Origin: Bacteroidaceae bacterium
GTDB lineage: Bacteria > Bacteroidota > Bacteroidia > Bacteroidales > Bacteroidaceae
NCBI GenBank assembly: GCA_024697945.1
Contig: JAILRU010000086.1
Span: 38,822-102,821 of the forward strand
Direction: 5' to 3'
Length of the DNA: 64,000 nt
The first letter of the stretch is position 1. Every line of letters starts with the position of its first letter. Of the stretch, positions 26,932-38,423 are shown piece after piece. The notes under the pieces are model-generated. The model was not told where the DNA came from and did not search any database. It worked only from the letters and a program-made list of their open reading frames with translations. A program made the position numbers and the translations under genes.

Positions 26932-27055
26932 CAGTGGTACGACCTGAATGGTCGCAAGCTGAGCGGCAAGCCGACGCAGCGCGGAATCTATATCCACGAA
27001 GGAAGCAAAGTCGTAGTGCCCTAAGTAAAGTCTGCACAAAGAATAATCAAGGCCT

Positions 27056-27121
27056 GCTCATAGGATCGTCATAGGATGCTCATAGGACCGTCATAGGATC
27101 GTCATAGGATGCTCATAGTCC
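27056..27121 (+). repeat. Six-unit 11-bp tandem repeat
   Basis: Units GCTCATAGGAT, CGTCATAGGAT, GCTCATAGGAC, CGTCATAGGAT, CGTCATAGGAT and GCTCATAGTCC follow without gaps, one about every helical turn. They share CATAGGAT with the 23-bp array at 18.5 kb. The array lies between the broken surface-protein gene and the small-protein gene. Confidence 0.9.
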
Positions 27122-27224
27122 AGAGGTATGAGAGCGGTACGAGAATCCTTCGGGAGGCCATTGGGAAAGAAACGTTAAGACATTGAAAATAAAATAATAA
27201 GAATATAATAAAACAATAAGTATT

Positions 27225-27422
27225 ATGAGAAAGATGTATATCCAGCCCACAATGGTGGCAGTGAAGTTGCAGCACCAGACACATCTGATGGGAGCCAGCA
27301 AAGTTGTCAGCCTCGACGGCAACAGTGGCATGACCCTCGGCGGTTCCGACGCAAGCTATGTCAGCAGCGGTGGCGACGTTCGCACGAAGGAAAGTTCCAT
27401 CATCTGGGACGAGGAATGGTAA
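27225..27422 (+). CDS. Small Bacteroidales protein of unknown function (65 aa)
   Basis: The 65-residue product starts MRKMYIQPTMVAVKLQHQTH, close to the K-x-Y-I-x-P-x-M/V pattern of small proteins that I recall as common in Bacteroidales, followed by a glycine/serine-rich middle and an acidic end (IIWDEEW). It has no signal peptide or membrane helix, and no cysteine. The start at 27225 sits after an AT-rich leader. A strong hairpin terminator follows 120 bp downstream. The leader-like N-terminus and variable acidic tail are reminiscent of precursor peptides, but no modifying enzyme is nearby. Function unknown. Confidence 0.6.
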   Translation: MRKMYIQPTMVAVKLQHQTHLMGASKVVSLDGNSGMTLGGSDASYVSSGGDVRTKESSIIWDEEW

Positions 27423-27423
27423 A

Positions 27424-27456
27424 GACCCCCCCTTAGGGGGTGAACGGGGTGTTTAC
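27424..27456 (+). repeat. GACCCCCCCTTAGGGGGTG dispersed repeat
   Basis: A short C-rich/G-rich inverted pair (CCCCC/GGGGG) followed by AACGGGGTG, of the same family as the units at 9076-9095 and inside ispH and cysQ. Confidence 0.55.
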
Positions 27457-27545
27457 AGCAATGACTGAATGTCACTGCGACCCCGCAGAGGGGAGCGAAT
27501 CCCCATTCGCGACGGGGGAGATGACCCTAATTGATAATTGAGAAG

Positions 27546-27580
27546 TGGGCGCGTCAGTTCTGTCTGACGCGCCCATATTT
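27546..27580 (+). terminator. Strong hairpin terminator between the small gene and sprA
   Basis: TGGGCGCGTCAG (27546-27557) pairs perfectly with CTGACGCGCCCA (27564-27575) across a 6-nt loop, followed by TATTTGTTTT on the plus strand. It stops plus-strand transcription and, as a perfect stem at the 3' end of sprA, may also serve the convergent transcript. Confidence 0.85.
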
Positions 27581-27583
27581 GTT

Positions 27584-30500
27584 TTACCTTGTCAGGGAGA
27601 ATTTCATCGTCATGCCGAAGTCCTGGGTGATGGTGGGATAGCTGCTGGAAGAGAGGAGAGGCTCTGAGCGCTGGCGGTCGTAGAAGAGGCTCAGGGTGAC
27701 CATGCGGCTCATGGTGTAATCGACTTGGGCACTTGTCTTGATGGCCATGTTGCCGCTGGTGGCTTCGCTGAGGTTGGTCTGAAGGTCGCGCTTGATGGCA
27801 CTCTGGTTGCGGATGCTGAAGTCGAAGCGCAGGTTCAGGTCATGTGCTATCTTCTGCTTGGAGCCGCTTCGCGAACTCTGGTTCGACCTGTTGTTATCGC
27901 TCCTTTCATCATCCAACATGGAATTCGCGTTCTTCCTCTGAATGGTGTTCTTTGCCACTTCCTCGCTAGCTTTCTTGGAACGCAGGAGGCTGCCCAGGTT
28001 GAAGTCGTTAATCTTGTAGCCCCATCCGATGACGAAGTCCTTGGAGCCTGTCTCAGTGAGCTGTGCACTGGTCATACTTAGGTTCAAGACGCGTGTGGTC
28101 TTGTATTCCAGCTTGACTGTCATGTTGTTGTTGAGGGTGGCATTGATGCCAATGAGGGGTGCAAAGCTCTCGTTGATGCTGACGGTGCTGACGTCGAAGA
28201 GGCTGTTGGGCGAATAGGAGCCGGAGGTCGTGTTCTGTATGAAGCCGAGTCCGCCTGTGCCCATGCACTCTACCCACGAGCTATAGGAATGGAAGGAGCC
28301 GACTGCATAGACGCTCTTATAGGCGTGTGTGAGGTTGACGCTCTTGAGGTGGTCGCGTACCCAAGGCAGGTTGCTCAGGCCCTTGTAGTTGATGCTCCAG
28401 TTGGGCAACATCTTGAGGAGCGACGGGAAGATGTCGAGCGAACTGGTTCCCGTATAGGCATTGAGGAAGGCAGGTACCATGACGTCGGCACTATATTTGT
28501 TCACGGTGCCGTTTTCCGGGTTGAATTCTCCGCTCAGTCCAGTTCCTGCGGGATAGCGCACTCCCCGATAGCGGGCTTCTATGCGTTGCTGATAGATGTC
28601 GAGGTTGTCGCGGAACTTCTGGAACGGCTTGCTGTAGTATCCGTCGCTGGCTGAGCCAATACCGGCAAAGGCACTGCCGATGCTGATGGTGGTCATGTTG
28701 AACGAGCCGGTATAGGTTGGCGCTGTGCCGTACATATACTGGATGCTCTTGTTGCGGTTGTCGGTACGGCTCATGTTCAGGTCTATCTTGAAGTCGGTAA
28801 AGGGCTCCAACGTCATTTTTACCTGCACGTCCTCTGTCTCTGCAATGGTGGCGGGTGTGGCTACGCTGTCGCTGCCAATGAGCCATCCGTTCGACTTGGC
28901 GCGGTCGAGGTAGGAGTCGCCAACGAAGCCGAATGCGAAATCGACGCCGGGTGTGAACATGCCGTTTGAGCGTTTCTGTCCGAGCATGTCACCCACCTCG
29001 GGCAGGAAGCCCGGGACAGCAAGGTTGTAGGTGTTGCGGTAGCTGACGCTGACGTTGCGCAGCATCATCAAGAAACGGGCAGCGGTCTGTGCCACGCCAT
29101 ACCATTTCTGTTCCGAGGCCTTCGGCAGTGCCACCACATTCAAGCGCACGGTAGTGGTATCAACAGGTGTCTTGACGAGGCGGATGCTGTTCTCATCGAC
29201 CTTCTTATATTTAATATTGTAGGCAAAGCCGCTACTGTCGCGGGCCGTGACGCGGATATGCTTGGACTTCTGGCCGTGGGCGATGACAAGGTCGGAGTCG
29301 GGATAGAGGGTTATCTCCTGGACGAAGCCTTTGTTCTCGGGCTTCTTCTTCGTGCTGACACCTGCGGCGTTGCTTTGCTTGGCGGGGCCTTCCTGTCCCT
29401 TTGCCAAGATGCTATCGACGGACTCGCCGGTTTCCATAGACTGCTGCTCAGCCTTCTTGCGGTCACTCTTCTCTTTCTCCTTGGCAGCCTTCTTGGCCTT
29501 GTCTTCTTTCTCTTTTTCTTGACGTTTCTGGTTGGCACCAGAGCGGGCATTGGCGGCTGTGAAACGCTTGTTGGCCTCGCGGAGGAAAGGACTATGGTTG
29601 TAGAGCTTCTCCAGGTCGAGCTTGCCGTTCACGTTGACGTTGCGCTGCGTGTTGATGGTATTGCCAAGGAAGGTACGTCCGGGCCGCTCGGCACCACGCT
29701 TCCAAGTGTAGTTGGAAGTATAGGAGACATCGGTGGATGCCCAGTCGAAGATAGGAATCTTCTCCAAGGGAACCTTGTAGCTGATTTGAACGTTCTGGTG
29801 ATAGTCGAGAGGACGTCCGAAGTGGCGCAAGCTCCATTTCACTGAGTCTTTCCATGCCTCATAGCGGTCGGGATAGAGGTCTTTGTTGATCTGGGTGTAG
29901 GGCTCCTCTATCTCGGCATTCGTGCCGCTCTGGAAGGAGAAGTGCAGCGCCTTGAAGATGTCCCACTTGAGCGAGAAGTTGCGGTTCCAGGTCCAGTTCT
30001 GGCTGAAGGTAGCAGGCAGGGCGGAAAGGTCGTCGGGGTTCTCCAGATCGCGCTCCTGCAACTCATAATAGCTACGGTTCATGTCGGTGGAGAAGGTGAT
30101 GCTCTGCGGCCAGAACGATATATTCTGTGCCTTGACGATGTCTAACCACTTGCTCTTGCCCTTAAGGTTCTTGAACGGCTCCCATGCCTTCCAGTTCGGA
30201 CTCCAGGAGTAGTTGAGGTTGGCCTTCCAGTTCAGCTCGTGCTCATAGACGGTGGTCTGCCCCTCGGTGTCTTGTGTGGAACGGCTGTAGCCGAATGTGA
30301 AGTTGGCAGGGTCGTAGGGCATCGGATGCTTTCGGGTGCTGATGTTGAGTCGGATGCCGCTGAAGGAGAGGTTCTTATTGGTCTCTGTGTGGTTGGTCAG
30401 GCTGCGGAGCGAGTCGCGCTGATGCTCGTTGGCAAGTGCATCCAGGGCATCGTCGAGAATCATGTCGGTATCGAAGGGATTGTACTTGGGAGCTATCTTC

Positions 30501-33500
30501 TCCTTACTGTAGCTGTAGTATATCGGGAAGGTAAGCTTGGCCTTCTCGGGCAGGACGCGTCCCAGGTCGAAGTTGGTGGTCACGGAGTAGTTGAGATTGT
30601 CCTCGTTCTTGCGCTGTGCCACACTCTGTTCGATGCCTCCGAAGCCTGAGGTTATCATCTTGGCTGTTGCATTGACGGAACCTAGGTCGCTGAGTTGCAC
30701 CTGAAGGTTACCTTGTGCTGCCCAGCCACCGCTGTTGCTGAATTCCTGGAGACGGAGCTCGTTGGCCCAAACCTCTATGCTCTTTGTCTTGCCGCTGTTG
30801 TTGCGTATGCCAATCATGATGGTCTTCACCTCGCCAAGCGTAGGATTACCCATGATGGAGATACGGTTGTTGGGGTTGTTCTCGTCGTAGGCCGAGAAGA
30901 GGCGATTCATGGCAGCGACGCCGATGCTTGCCTGCGAATTGCGCTGTTTCTTGAGGGACGTGAACAAATCGAAGTTGATGTCCACCATGTTCTCTACCGG
31001 CCATACAGTCCGGCAATCCTGTGCGTTGTAGGTGTCGTAGTTGCCGGAGGGCGTGAGTTTCAGAGGCACTTCGTATTCATAGTAGTTACTCTTGTAGTCT
31101 GAACCAAGTCGGATGAAGACGCTGCACTCGCCGTCGGTGGTCATCGTGACGTTCTCGGCCAAAGCATTGGCATGGACGTACATCTGCAAGTGCTTGTACT
31201 GACGCATGTCGTAGTTGCAGTTCTTGTAAACAGCCTTTGCCTCGTTGCCGCTGAGGTTACGTGCCACCATGCACATGGACTGTTCATTGGCTTCCACAAG
31301 CTGTGATTGCGAGGGGTCGGTGATACGGGTAATGCCAGGAGGCAGGACGTAGTTGACGGGATGCTTGTCGTTGTTTTCCTCAATGCAGACGGTGCTCACC
31401 TCCAATATGCCGCCATTGCCGGAAGATGCATCACCTGTGTTGAGAGGCTGCTGGTAGGTACGCCAGTCGCCCTGCACCAGGTCGAGCGTTGCCAGTCGCA
31501 GGATGGTCTCTTCCTCGAAGCCGGTCATGAAGATACGCATGAAACGGATGCTCGTGAAGTCTCTGATATTGCCTTCCTTGCCCTCGTACTCTTCCAGAGG
31601 TATGCGGAAAAGGTACCATGTACACTCCTCTGTGTTGCCGTTGCGAAGCTTGACGCTTGCCACACGTTTGTCGGCGATGTGGTTACGACCCACCACCATA
31701 TCCTCGGGACGGATACTTACGCGATACTGGAAGTACTTCTCGTATTCGTTGAGGGTGAAGTCCTGATTGATGTCCTCCACATCGGGTGTCGATTTCCATG
31801 CTGTCTCGTAGGATTCGGGGTTTGTATCAGAGTCGGCACTGTTGCCCTGAGGCATGTTGATGCGCTTGTAGCGGTCCAGGATGGACATCCTCAGCTGGTC
31901 GAAGTCCGTGCCGCGATAGTAGTGGTAGTTGTCGTTGGCAGGGTCGGCATAGATGCTGTCATAGACCGACGAGGAGACCTTGCCCTGTATCTGTTGGAGA
32001 TAGTTGGCATAAAGGCCGAACTCACGTTCTTCGTCGTCATTGAGGCCGTTGAAGCCGACATCTTGCTTTGCACGTGATCCGGCTTCGTTGTTGAAGGCAT
32101 AGGTCACACTGCTGCTATTGGGAACGCGACCCCAGTATTCTTCGGTGAAGTACTGCGAGTTACCATCTACAGGCATACCGCTCTCGAAGTACTTCTTGCC
32201 GTCCTTGAGGATGTCTTCTGACATTTCACCCAGGTTGAAGTAGAGGTCGCCGCCATGATTGCCCGGCAAGTAACGCTTGTAGATGAAGGGGTCCATCATC
32301 CAGAACTCGATGTATTCGATGTTCTGCGCCTCGAAATCCGTGTTGTCCAGCTTGCGCATCATACCGCCCCACCTCTTCTCGGGATTTGTGAGATGACCGT
32401 TCTGGTCAACGTCTGTCGTGAGGTTGTAGGCACCGCGCTCCTGCGGATAGAAGGCAAGATTCAGGACATTGAGGCCCGTTGCGCTGGTATAAGTGTTCAT
32501 TGATTTCTGGGGATAGAGCTCGCGCTCATAGACCTCACGGACATAGTGGTTGGAGAGTTGGTCAAGATCGCTCTTGATATGGCTGGGCGTAAGCGTACTG
32601 CTGCGGCGTGTGAAGATGGGATCTACATAGTACCATGCCAGCAATGCACGGTTGTAGCCGTATGCAGCATCTGACGTCATCTTGCTCTCGGCGAACATGC
32701 TCGGCGTGCTGGACATGCTCCAATAGGTGGGCTGCGTCAGGCTGCTCTTGATGGTGCTGCTTTCGAAGTCGTCCAGATAGGATGCATCGCCCTGGACACT
32801 ATGGTTCTGACCGGCAATGAGCTGGGCGAACTCGCCGTTAAAGGAGATGAAGCTGGGCTGCGTGCACTGGATGAGTGGCAGATTGTCAATGAGGTTGGTG
32901 AGCCACTGGCTTTCCTTCTTCCAGCTGATATGGAAGCCCCACAACGTATTCTTCAGCGGTTCATTGCCCATGCTGACCTTGGTGGTGAGCGGCTGTTCGC
33001 TCAGGTACATCATCGTACCGCCTACCGTGAAATTCTTGTTGATTTGGTAGTCCAAGTTAAGGCCGAGCATCGTTTTGCGCTGCATGCCGTAGTTGTCGTT
33101 ACTCTCCACGGAGGCACTGATATTGGTGCCGGCATCGAGGAGGCTCTGGTTGATGATGGTCACGCGCCCCATGTTGTAATCGACGGTGTAGTCGGTGTTC
33201 TCTGTGAGTGTCGTGCCGCCCGCCGTGACTACGACTGAGCCGCGCGCCACGTTTGTCACGCCCAGGTCAATCTCGCCGGCATTGGTTCCCTTGTAGCGTC
33301 CGGTTAGCAGGAACTTGTCGTGCTCGGCAATCTGCTTGGCCACGGTCTTGGTGCTGTCGTAGAGTTCTGGGAAACAGTACTTGGCAGCCAGATTGGGGTC
33401 GTCTATCCATTTCGCCAGATGTTCACCGAACGGCTCAGCAACGGGGAAGATGATTCGTCCTTTGCTGATGGTGTATCCCTCTACGAAGTCGAACTGGCCG

Positions 33501-35410
33501 TTGGGATGCGCGTTGTTCTTGGCATCCAGGCGGTCCAGATTCAAGGCTCTCAGGAGGATGGTGTTCTTGAGTTTCTCTTCTGGCAGGTAGTTGAGATACA
33601 CACCTGTCGAGTCGCTTTGGTACTTGATATCCAAGCGGAACTTGTCGCTCATCACCTTCTGCGTGCCAAGATAATAGACGTTCTTCATCATCAGGCGCCA
33701 TGTGGGCTGCACCGGGCTGCCGGTCGTGCTTTTCAGCATCTTGACGAAAAGCGCTTTGTTGTTGTCCGTAAGGTCGCTGGCGAACTCACCCACCTGATAG
33801 GTCGTGCCCATGTAGGTGTATTCGTATGCTACGGCCAAGACATCATCCACTTGCAGGGTACTGGAAAGGCTGATGTAGCCCAGGGAATTATTGACAGTGT
33901 ATTCGCTACTGGAAAGCTTGCGGGCTGATTGCAGCTTCTCATAGTCGATGCTTCCGTGGAACTCATCGCCGCCACCTATGCCATCCAGAATGTTCGTGGC
34001 CTGTGAGATGTCGCGGGCATCGGGGTATTCATTGACCAGGGTTTCATACTCGGTGTTGGAGCGGTTGCCGGGCACTTTGACGCCATTGTTCGTCCATAAG
34101 CCATTGTAGATATATGTCGGTTCACCCAAGTCGGCCAGAGCGATAAGGTTGCGGTTGCTCTCGCTCTTGCCACTCTTGTTGGTAACCCAGATTTCCACGC
34201 GCTTGATGTTGATGCCGCTGGAAATGGTGGGTAGGGACTCCATATTCTTGTCGTACCTCTCACGGAAGAAATGGGAGAGGAAGAAATGGCGGTTCTCTTC
34301 GTAGTTCGTCGCGCTGAACTCAAAGTTGGTGGTCTGCGAACCGCCCTTGCTGTTGACGCTCGAGCTGGCACTCTTCTTCTGGCTTATTACCGACTGTATC
34401 TTCAGTTTGCCGAACTGTACGTCCGTTCGCAAGCCGAAGAGGCTGCTGACACCAGGCACAAGGCTGATGTTGCTGGGGAAGGAGACGTTGCCGGCCTCTA
34501 TCAGCTTGACTATTTCATCTTCCTTGCCGTCGTATTTGAGCTTGAGGTTCTGCTGGTCGTAATTGAAGGTGGCCTGGGTGTTGTAATTCAGGTTGAGGTT
34601 GATCTTGTCGCCAACCTTACCGGTCAGGCTCAAGTTGATTTTCTCGTCGAAGTCGAAGCCGATGGTCTTGCGGCGCGAGGCGGCAAGGGCGGGGTTGTTC
34701 ACCTTCTTGGAGTTGATGCCCACCTTGAGCTCAGCACTTCCCTGTGTCTTGATTTGTACGCCGCCTGGGCCGAATATCTTCTCTGCCGGTCCGAGGTCGA
34801 AATGCATGTCGGTGAAGTCGAACTTGTTCTTTCCCGCTGCCTCGAAAGCCTCTTCGTTCTTATGGCGCCAATACTGCTGCATGCTGTTTTGCAGCGACCA
34901 CTGCTGGTATTCTTCCGGGGTCATCAAGACCGGGGCGTTCAGGAAACTGGTGGCTGTGCCGAGTGTAAAGCCCGACCTGCCAGGCAGGATGCTGCCCGAC
35001 GTGGAGCCTGCTGCACCTGTTGACGAGGCTGAGCCGGTTGTGCTCTGGGGACGAGTATTGGTGTTGGTGTTTCTGGTTGCGCCCGTGTTCCTGTTTGCTC
35101 CTTTGCCAGCAGTATCGTCCGAACCGGAGAAAGAGGTGCCTATGGTATAAGTGTTGTCCTTCTCGTCGTAGATGACTTCCGTCTTCAGGTTGTCAGGGTC
35201 ACTCAGGTCGGCAGTCTTCTTCTTAAGCGACTTTGTGTCTTCTGTACCGGTCTTGCGCACGGAATAGCGCGGCTTCCCGTCGGTCACGGTATCAGCCGGA
35301 GCTGCCTGTCCATTGACCATTGGCCTTTGGCCATTGACCATTCCCATTGCCGCCAGCATGTTGATGACCAGCAGCAATACCAGAGCAATTGTGACTTTTC
35401 GCGCGCTCAT
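27584..35410 (-). CDS. sprA: T9SS outer-membrane translocon SprA (Sov)
   Basis: A 2608-residue outer-membrane protein, the expected size for SprA, the very large beta-barrel pore through which T9SS cargo leaves the cell. Residues 1-35 are a signal peptide, whose end ([13 protein letters not shown]) is coded by a small repeat. Family blocks include [56 protein letters not shown] and repeated long beta-strands to the end. Residues about 1957-1990 form a Lys/Glu-rich charged stretch, probably a loop. It is the machinery for the WYDL..GIYI-tailed proteins seen in this window. The rest of the T9SS genes are outside. ruvA diverges from it. Confidence 0.95.
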   Translation of the reverse strand: MSARKVTIALVLLLVINMLAAMGMVNGQRPMVNGQAAPADTVTDGKPRYSVRKTGTEDTKSLKKKTADLSDPDNLKTEVIYDEKDNTYTIGTSFSGSDDTAGKGANRNTGATRNTNTNTRPQSTTGSASSTGAAGSTSGSILPGRSGFTLGTATSFLNAPVLMTPEEYQQWSLQNSMQQYWRHKNEEAFEAAGKNKFDFTDMHFDLGPAEKIFGPGGVQIKTQGSAELKVGINSKKVNNPALAASRRKTIGFDFDEKINLSLTGKVGDKINLNLNYNTQATFNYDQQNLKLKYDGKEDEIVKLIEAGNVSFPSNISLVPGVSSLFGLRTDVQFGKLKIQSVISQKKSASSSVNSKGGSQTTNFEFSATNYEENRHFFLSHFFRERYDKNMESLPTISSGINIKRVEIWVTNKSGKSESNRNLIALADLGEPTYIYNGLWTNNGVKVPGNRSNTEYETLVNEYPDARDISQATNILDGIGGGDEFHGSIDYEKLQSARKLSSSEYTVNNSLGYISLSSTLQVDDVLAVAYEYTYMGTTYQVGEFASDLTDNNKALFVKMLKSTTGSPVQPTWRLMMKNVYYLGTQKVMSDKFRLDIKYQSDSTGVYLNYLPEEKLKNTILLRALNLDRLDAKNNAHPNGQFDFVEGYTISKGRIIFPVAEPFGEHLAKWIDDPNLAAKYCFPELYDSTKTVAKQIAEHDKFLLTGRYKGTNAGEIDLGVTNVARGSVVVTAGGTTLTENTDYTVDYNMGRVTIINQSLLDAGTNISASVESNDNYGMQRKTMLGLNLDYQINKNFTVGGTMMYLSEQPLTTKVSMGNEPLKNTLWGFHISWKKESQWLTNLIDNLPLIQCTQPSFISFNGEFAQLIAGQNHSVQGDASYLDDFESSTIKSSLTQPTYWSMSSTPSMFAESKMTSDAAYGYNRALLAWYYVDPIFTRRSSTLTPSHIKSDLDQLSNHYVREVYERELYPQKSMNTYTSATGLNVLNLAFYPQERGAYNLTTDVDQNGHLTNPEKRWGGMMRKLDNTDFEAQNIEYIEFWMMDPFIYKRYLPGNHGGDLYFNLGEMSEDILKDGKKYFESGMPVDGNSQYFTEEYWGRVPNSSSVTYAFNNEAGSRAKQDVGFNGLNDDEEREFGLYANYLQQIQGKVSSSVYDSIYADPANDNYHYYRGTDFDQLRMSILDRYKRINMPQGNSADSDTNPESYETAWKSTPDVEDINQDFTLNEYEKYFQYRVSIRPEDMVVGRNHIADKRVASVKLRNGNTEECTWYLFRIPLEEYEGKEGNIRDFTSIRFMRIFMTGFEEETILRLATLDLVQGDWRTYQQPLNTGDASSGNGGILEVSTVCIEENNDKHPVNYVLPPGITRITDPSQSQLVEANEQSMCMVARNLSGNEAKAVYKNCNYDMRQYKHLQMYVHANALAENVTMTTDGECSVFIRLGSDYKSNYYEYEVPLKLTPSGNYDTYNAQDCRTVWPVENMVDINFDLFTSLKKQRNSQASIGVAAMNRLFSAYDENNPNNRISIMGNPTLGEVKTIMIGIRNNSGKTKSIEVWANELRLQEFSNSGGWAAQGNLQVQLSDLGSVNATAKMITSGFGGIEQSVAQRKNEDNLNYSVTTNFDLGRVLPEKAKLTFPIYYSYSKEKIAPKYNPFDTDMILDDALDALANEHQRDSLRSLTNHTETNKNLSFSGIRLNISTRKHPMPYDPANFTFGYSRSTQDTEGQTTVYEHELNWKANLNYSWSPNWKAWEPFKNLKGKSKWLDIVKAQNISFWPQSITFSTDMNRSYYELQERDLENPDDLSALPATFSQNWTWNRNFSLKWDIFKALHFSFQSGTNAEIEEPYTQINKDLYPDRYEAWKDSVKWSLRHFGRPLDYHQNVQISYKVPLEKIPIFDWASTDVSYTSNYTWKRGAERPGRTFLGNTINTQRNVNVNGKLDLEKLYNHSPFLREANKRFTAANARSGANQKRQEKEKEDKAKKAAKEKEKSDRKKAEQQSMETGESVDSILAKGQEGPAKQSNAAGVSTKKKPENKGFVQEITLYPDSDLVIAHGQKSKHIRVTARDSSGFAYNIKYKKVDENSIRLVKTPVDTTTVRLNVVALPKASEQKWYGVAQTAARFLMMLRNVSVSYRNTYNLAVPGFLPEVGDMLGQKRSNGMFTPGVDFAFGFVGDSYLDRAKSNGWLIGSDSVATPATIAETEDVQVKMTLEPFTDFKIDLNMSRTDNRNKSIQYMYGTAPTYTGSFNMTTISIGSAFAGIGSASDGYYSKPFQKFRDNLDIYQQRIEARYRGVRYPAGTGLSGEFNPENGTVNKYSADVMVPAFLNAYTGTSSLDIFPSLLKMLPNWSINYKGLSNLPWVRDHLKSVNLTHAYKSVYAVGSFHSYSSWVECMGTGGLGFIQNTTSGSYSPNSLFDVSTVSINESFAPLIGINATLNNNMTVKLEYKTTRVLNLSMTSAQLTETGSKDFVIGWGYKINDFNLGSLLRSKKASEEVAKNTIQRKNANSMLDDERSDNNRSNQSSRSGSKQKIAHDLNLRFDFSIRNQSAIKRDLQTNLSEATSGNMAIKTSAQVDYTMSRMVTLSLFYDRQRSEPLLSSSSYPTITQDFGMTMKFSLTR
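35310..35345 (-). repeat. In-frame ATGGTCAATGGCC repeat in the sprA signal peptide
   Basis: Two ATGGTCAATGG units and an intervening CCAAAGGCC code for [12 protein letters not shown] at the signal-peptide end of SprA. A related ATGGTCAATGG occurs at 397-407 in the tail of the first gene. Confidence 0.55.
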
Positions 35411-35530
35411 ACTTTATAATTAACGTATGCGCGATACATTTTATTGTATATTCAGCTTATTTTCTTCTTTTTTTCACCTTTTCACCTTTTAATTCTTCAT
35501 TCTTCATTCTTCATTCTTCATTTTTTTTCG

Positions 35531-35538
35531 TACCTTTG
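35531..35538 (+). promoter_or_regulatory. ruvA -7 box
   Basis: TACCTTTG at 35531-35538, 31 bp before the ruvA ATG. Upstream are ATTCTTC repeats and a T-run; no exact TTTG is seen at the usual distance. Confidence 0.6.
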
Positions 35539-35568
35539 TGCTGTTTATTCTTAATTCTTCATTTGAAC

Positions 35569-36165
35569 ATGATTGAATATCTGAAAGGAAACCTTACCGA
35601 CCTGACGCCTGCACTTGCTATAGTCGAGTGTCACGGAGTCGGCTATGGCGTGAATATCTCCCTGAACACCTACTCCGCCATACAGGGCAGACAGGAGGTG
35701 AAGTTGTGGGTCAGCGAGTCTATCCGCGAAGATGCCTACCAACTCTGGGGCTTCAGCACACGGGCCGAACGTGAGCTGTTCCTGCTGCTGACCAGTGTGA
35801 GCGGCATCGGAGCAAGCATAGCACGGGTGATTCTCTCGTCTATGACCGTAAACGAACTGGCAGGCATCATCAGCGACGGCAACGACAAGATGCTCAAGAC
35901 CGTGAAGGGCATCGGTCCGAAGGTGGCACAGCGCATCATCGTCGAACTGCGTGATAAGATAGGTTCTCTTGGCATTGAGACGGCATCGCCCCAGGTGGCA
36001 TCCACACCGACGGTCAACAAAGAGGTAATGGACGAAGCCATTAGCGCCCTCACGATGCTAGGATTCAGCCCTGCCCCAACCCACAAGGTAGTACAGAAGA
36101 TACTTACCGACGAACCAGATGCTCCCGTGGAACGTGTTATCAAGTTGGCTCTGAAGATGCTATGA
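35569..36165 (+). CDS. ruvA: Holliday junction branch migration protein RuvA
   Basis: RuvA binds four-way DNA junctions as a tetramer and loads the RuvB motor. The 198-residue protein has the N-terminal OB fold ([20 protein letters not shown]), two helix-hairpin-helix motifs ([14 protein letters not shown] and [13 protein letters not shown]), and the small C-terminal RuvB-binding domain ([12 protein letters not shown] to the end). I start it at 35569; an upstream in-frame start-type codon would add residues coded by the promoter. Its stop overlaps the cysQ start (ATGA). Confidence 0.96.
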   Translation: MIEYLKGNLTDLTPALAIVECHGVGYGVNISLNTYSAIQGRQEVKLWVSESIREDAYQLWGFSTRAERELFLLLTSVSGIGASIARVILSSMTVNELAGIISDGNDKMLKTVKGIGPKVAQRIIVELRDKIGSLGIETASPQVASTPTVNKEVMDEAISALTMLGFSPAPTHKVVQKILTDEPDAPVERVIKLALKML

Positions 36166-36944
36166 TTAATGTAGCCGTTGATGCCGCACTTGAGGCTGGT
36201 CGGGAGATAATGCGTATCTATCTCGACCCAAAACAGGACTTCGGCATTGAGAAAAAATCTGACAATAGTCCGTTGACGATTGCTGACCGTGTTGCCCACG
36301 ACTGCATTGTTCGCCACCTGGCTCAGACTGGCATTCCCATCCTCAGCGAGGAGGGGGCACATCTGCCCTACGAGGAGCGCAAGGCCTGGCATAGGCTGTG
36401 GATTGTGGACCCCCTCGACGGCACAAAAGAGTTCATTAAGAGAAATGGCGAGTTCACGGTCAATATCGCTCTTGTGGAGGCGGGTGTTCCCGTGCTTGGC
36501 GTCATCTACGCCCCCGCCCAGGATGTCCTCTATACGGGTATCGTAGAAAATGACCCCTCAAAGCCTCCTTTTGAGGTGAAGGCTTGGAGGAAGGGGTCAG
36601 GGAGGACTTCCCCTCTTCCATTAGGTGAGGACCGAGACAGGGCCTTCACCATCGTTGCAAGTCGTTCCCACATGAATCCCGAGACCGAGGAATTCATCAG
36701 CATGATGCGCCGGAAATATGATGACATTCGGATTGTGAGTAGCGGCAGTAGTTTAAAGATGTGCCTCGTGGCAGAAGGGACAGCCGATGTCTATCCTCGC
36801 TTTGCACCCACCATGGAATGGGACACGGCCGCCGGCGATGCCATTGTCCGTGCTGCAGGAAAGATGGTCGTCAATGCCCAGACAGGCCAACCTCTGACCT
36901 ACAACAAACCCGACCTGCATAACCCTTGGTTTATCGTTCAATAA
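36162..36944 (+). CDS. cysQ: 3'(2'),5'-bisphosphate nucleotidase CysQ
   Basis: CysQ removes the 3'-phosphate from PAP, which builds up in sulfate activation and transfer, and belongs to the magnesium-dependent inositol monophosphatase fold. The 260-residue protein has the metal ligands in SEEG (about 65) and [12 protein letters not shown], and the late [14 protein letters not shown]. Residues about 131-157 (between [10 protein letters not shown] and FTIVASRSH) are coded by a dispersed repeat of the GACCCCTC...GGGGTC type that keeps the frame. It overlaps ruvA by 4 bp. Confidence 0.94.
   Translation: MINVAVDAALEAGREIMRIYLDPKQDFGIEKKSDNSPLTIADRVAHDCIVRHLAQTGIPILSEEGAHLPYEERKAWHRLWIVDPLDGTKEFIKRNGEFTVNIALVEAGVPVLGVIYAPAQDVLYTGIVENDPSKPPFEVKAWRKGSGRTSPLPLGEDRDRAFTIVASRSHMNPETEEFISMMRRKYDDIRIVSSGSSLKMCLVAEGTADVYPRFAPTMEWDTAAGDAIVRAAGKMVVNAQTGQPLTYNKPDLHNPWFIVQ
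36552..36634 (+). repeat. In-frame GACCCCTC...GGGGTC dispersed repeat inside cysQ
   Basis: GACCCCTCAAAGCCTCC pairs in part with GGAGGAAGGGGTC, and a second half (CTTCCCCTCTTCC ATTAGGTGAGG) follows. It codes for [12 protein letters not shown] and [12 protein letters not shown], sequences that do not belong to the CysQ fold. Same family as the ispH insert. Confidence 0.7.
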
Positions 36945-36959
36945 AAATAGAACGATTTA

Positions 36960-36991
36960 TTTGGCTTTTTGCTCGCTAATTCGTAAATTTG
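36960..36991 (+). promoter_or_regulatory. hisS promoter
   Basis: TTTG (36960-36963) and TAAATTTG (36984-36991) are 20 bp apart, a near-consensus Bacteroidetes promoter. It gives a leader of about 45 nt before the hisS ATG at 37043. Confidence 0.75.
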
Positions 36992-37042
36992 CAGCCGCTA
37001 AAGCTTAAATTGTAAATAGTAAAGTGTAATAGTATTGGCATT

Positions 37043-38419
37043 ATGTCACAGAAACCAAGCATACCAAAAGGAACACGCGACTTCGGACCACAGGAGATGT
37101 CGCGCCGAAATTATATCTTCAATACAATTCGTGAGGTCTATTCCCTCTATGGTTTCCAACAGATAGAGACACCGGCAATGGAGAACCTCTCCACCCTGAT
37201 GGGAAAGTATGGTGAGGAAGGAGACAAGCTCCTATTCAAAATCCTAAACAGCGGTGACTTCCTGCGGGGCCTCTCTACCGACAACTTCGATAATGGTGCA
37301 ACGGGACACCTTGCCGCACAACTCTGCGAGAAAGGTCTCCGCTATGACTTGACGGTGCCCTTTGCCCGTTATGTCGTGCAGCATCGTGAGGAACTGACAC
37401 TGCCCTTCCGTCGCTATCAGATTCAGCCTGTTTGGCGTGCCGACCGTCCTCAGAAGGGCCGTTATCGCGAGTTCTACCAGTGCGATGCCGACGTGGTGGG
37501 TAGTGACTCTCTGCTTTGTGAGGTGGAACTGATGCAGATTATCAATACGGTATTCCGGCGCTTTGGCATCCGCGTCTGCATTAAGATTAACAACCGCAAA
37601 ATCCTCTCCGGCATTGCCGAAATGATTGGTGAGGCCGAGAAGATTGTGGATATCACGGTCGCCATTGATAAACTCGACAAGATAGGTCTCGATGCCGTAA
37701 ACGAGGAACTGCGCCAGGATGGCATCAGCGAGGAAGCCATCCAGAAGCTTCAACCTATCATCAATCTGAGCGGCACGAACGCCGAGAAGATTGCCACAAT
37801 GCGCCAAGTGCTGGCCGGCAGCGAGATAGGGCAAAAGGGTATCGACGAGGTAGAGTATGTGCTCAATATAATTCAAAACTCAAAACTCAAAATTCAAAAT
37901 TACGTTGAGCTTGACCTGACGTTGGCTCGCGGCCTCAACTACTATACGGGCTGTATCTTCGAGGTGAAGGCGCTGGACGTGGAGATTGGCAGCATCACTG
38001 GCGGCGGCCGCTACGACAACCTTACGGGTATCTTCGGTATGCCAGGCCTGAGTGGCGTTGGAATCAGTTTCGGCGCTGACCGTATATATGATGTTCTGAA
38101 CCAGCTTGACCTATACCCCGAGGCCGTGACGACTGCTACACAGGTGCTTTTCATCAACTTCGGAGAGAAGGAAACTGCCTATTCGCTACCCATCCTTGTC
38201 AACCTCCGCGAGCAAGGCATACGCTGCGAAATCTATCCCGATGCCAGCAAGATAAAGAAGCAGATGCAATATGCCAACCAGAAGGGCATCCCCTTCGTCA
38301 TCATGACCGGCGAGACGGAAATGGCTGAAGGCAAGGTGATGCTCAAGAATATGGAAACAGGCGAACAGCAACTGGTAACGCCAAATGAACTATGTCGGTT
38401 CATAGTGCATAGTGCATAG
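37043..38419 (+). CDS. hisS: Histidyl-tRNA synthetase
   Basis: HisRS charges tRNA-His. The 458-residue class II enzyme has motif 2 in [27 protein letters not shown], the histidine-specific [15 protein letters not shown], motif 3 in [15 protein letters not shown], and a C-terminal anticodon-binding domain. Residues 275-286 ([12 protein letters not shown]) are coded by an AATTCAAAACTCAAAA repeat placed between the insertion domain and the [10 protein letters not shown] strand. The C-terminal FIVHSA is coded by a CATAGTG repeat that runs into the next gene. The enzyme is essential, so the insert must be tolerated. Confidence 0.96.
   Translation: MSQKPSIPKGTRDFGPQEMSRRNYIFNTIREVYSLYGFQQIETPAMENLSTLMGKYGEEGDKLLFKILNSGDFLRGLSTDNFDNGATGHLAAQLCEKGLRYDLTVPFARYVVQHREELTLPFRRYQIQPVWRADRPQKGRYREFYQCDADVVGSDSLLCEVELMQIINTVFRRFGIRVCIKINNRKILSGIAEMIGEAEKIVDITVAIDKLDKIGLDAVNEELRQDGISEEAIQKLQPIINLSGTNAEKIATMRQVLAGSEIGQKGIDEVEYVLNIIQNSKLKIQNYVELDLTLARGLNYYTGCIFEVKALDVEIGSITGGGRYDNLTGIFGMPGLSGVGISFGADRIYDVLNQLDLYPEAVTTATQVLFINFGEKETAYSLPILVNLREQGIRCEIYPDASKIKKQMQYANQKGIPFVIMTGETEMAEGKVMLKNMETGEQQLVTPNELCRFIVHSA
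37866..37902 (+). repeat. In-frame AATTCAAAACTCAAAA repeat inside hisS
   Basis: Units of ATTCAAAA/CTCAAAA repeated four times code for [11 protein letters not shown] in an essential enzyme. Same motif as at 332-364 and as the spacers before galE and ispH in reverse. Confidence 0.8.
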
Positions 38420-38423
38420 TGTG

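Larger units (their letters stand above)
23710..27024 (+). pseudogene. Full-length InlB-repeat/BspA-like surface protein gene with two in-frame stops
   Basis: One frame of 1105 codons runs from ATG 23710 to TAA 27022 and is interrupted only by TAA at 24352 and TGA at 26899. In order it encodes a signal peptide, a beta-helix-like region, four InlB B-type repeats, a BspA-like region and a T9SS-type tail (WYDLNGRKLSGKPTQRGIYI). The second stop falls within a GAATGAA x4 repeat that separates the body from the tail. With both stops the product would lack its sorting tail, so it reads as a decayed gene. The two stops differ (TAA and TGA), which argues against a common recoding mechanism. Sequencing error is possible for the first one. 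Confidence 0.75.
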
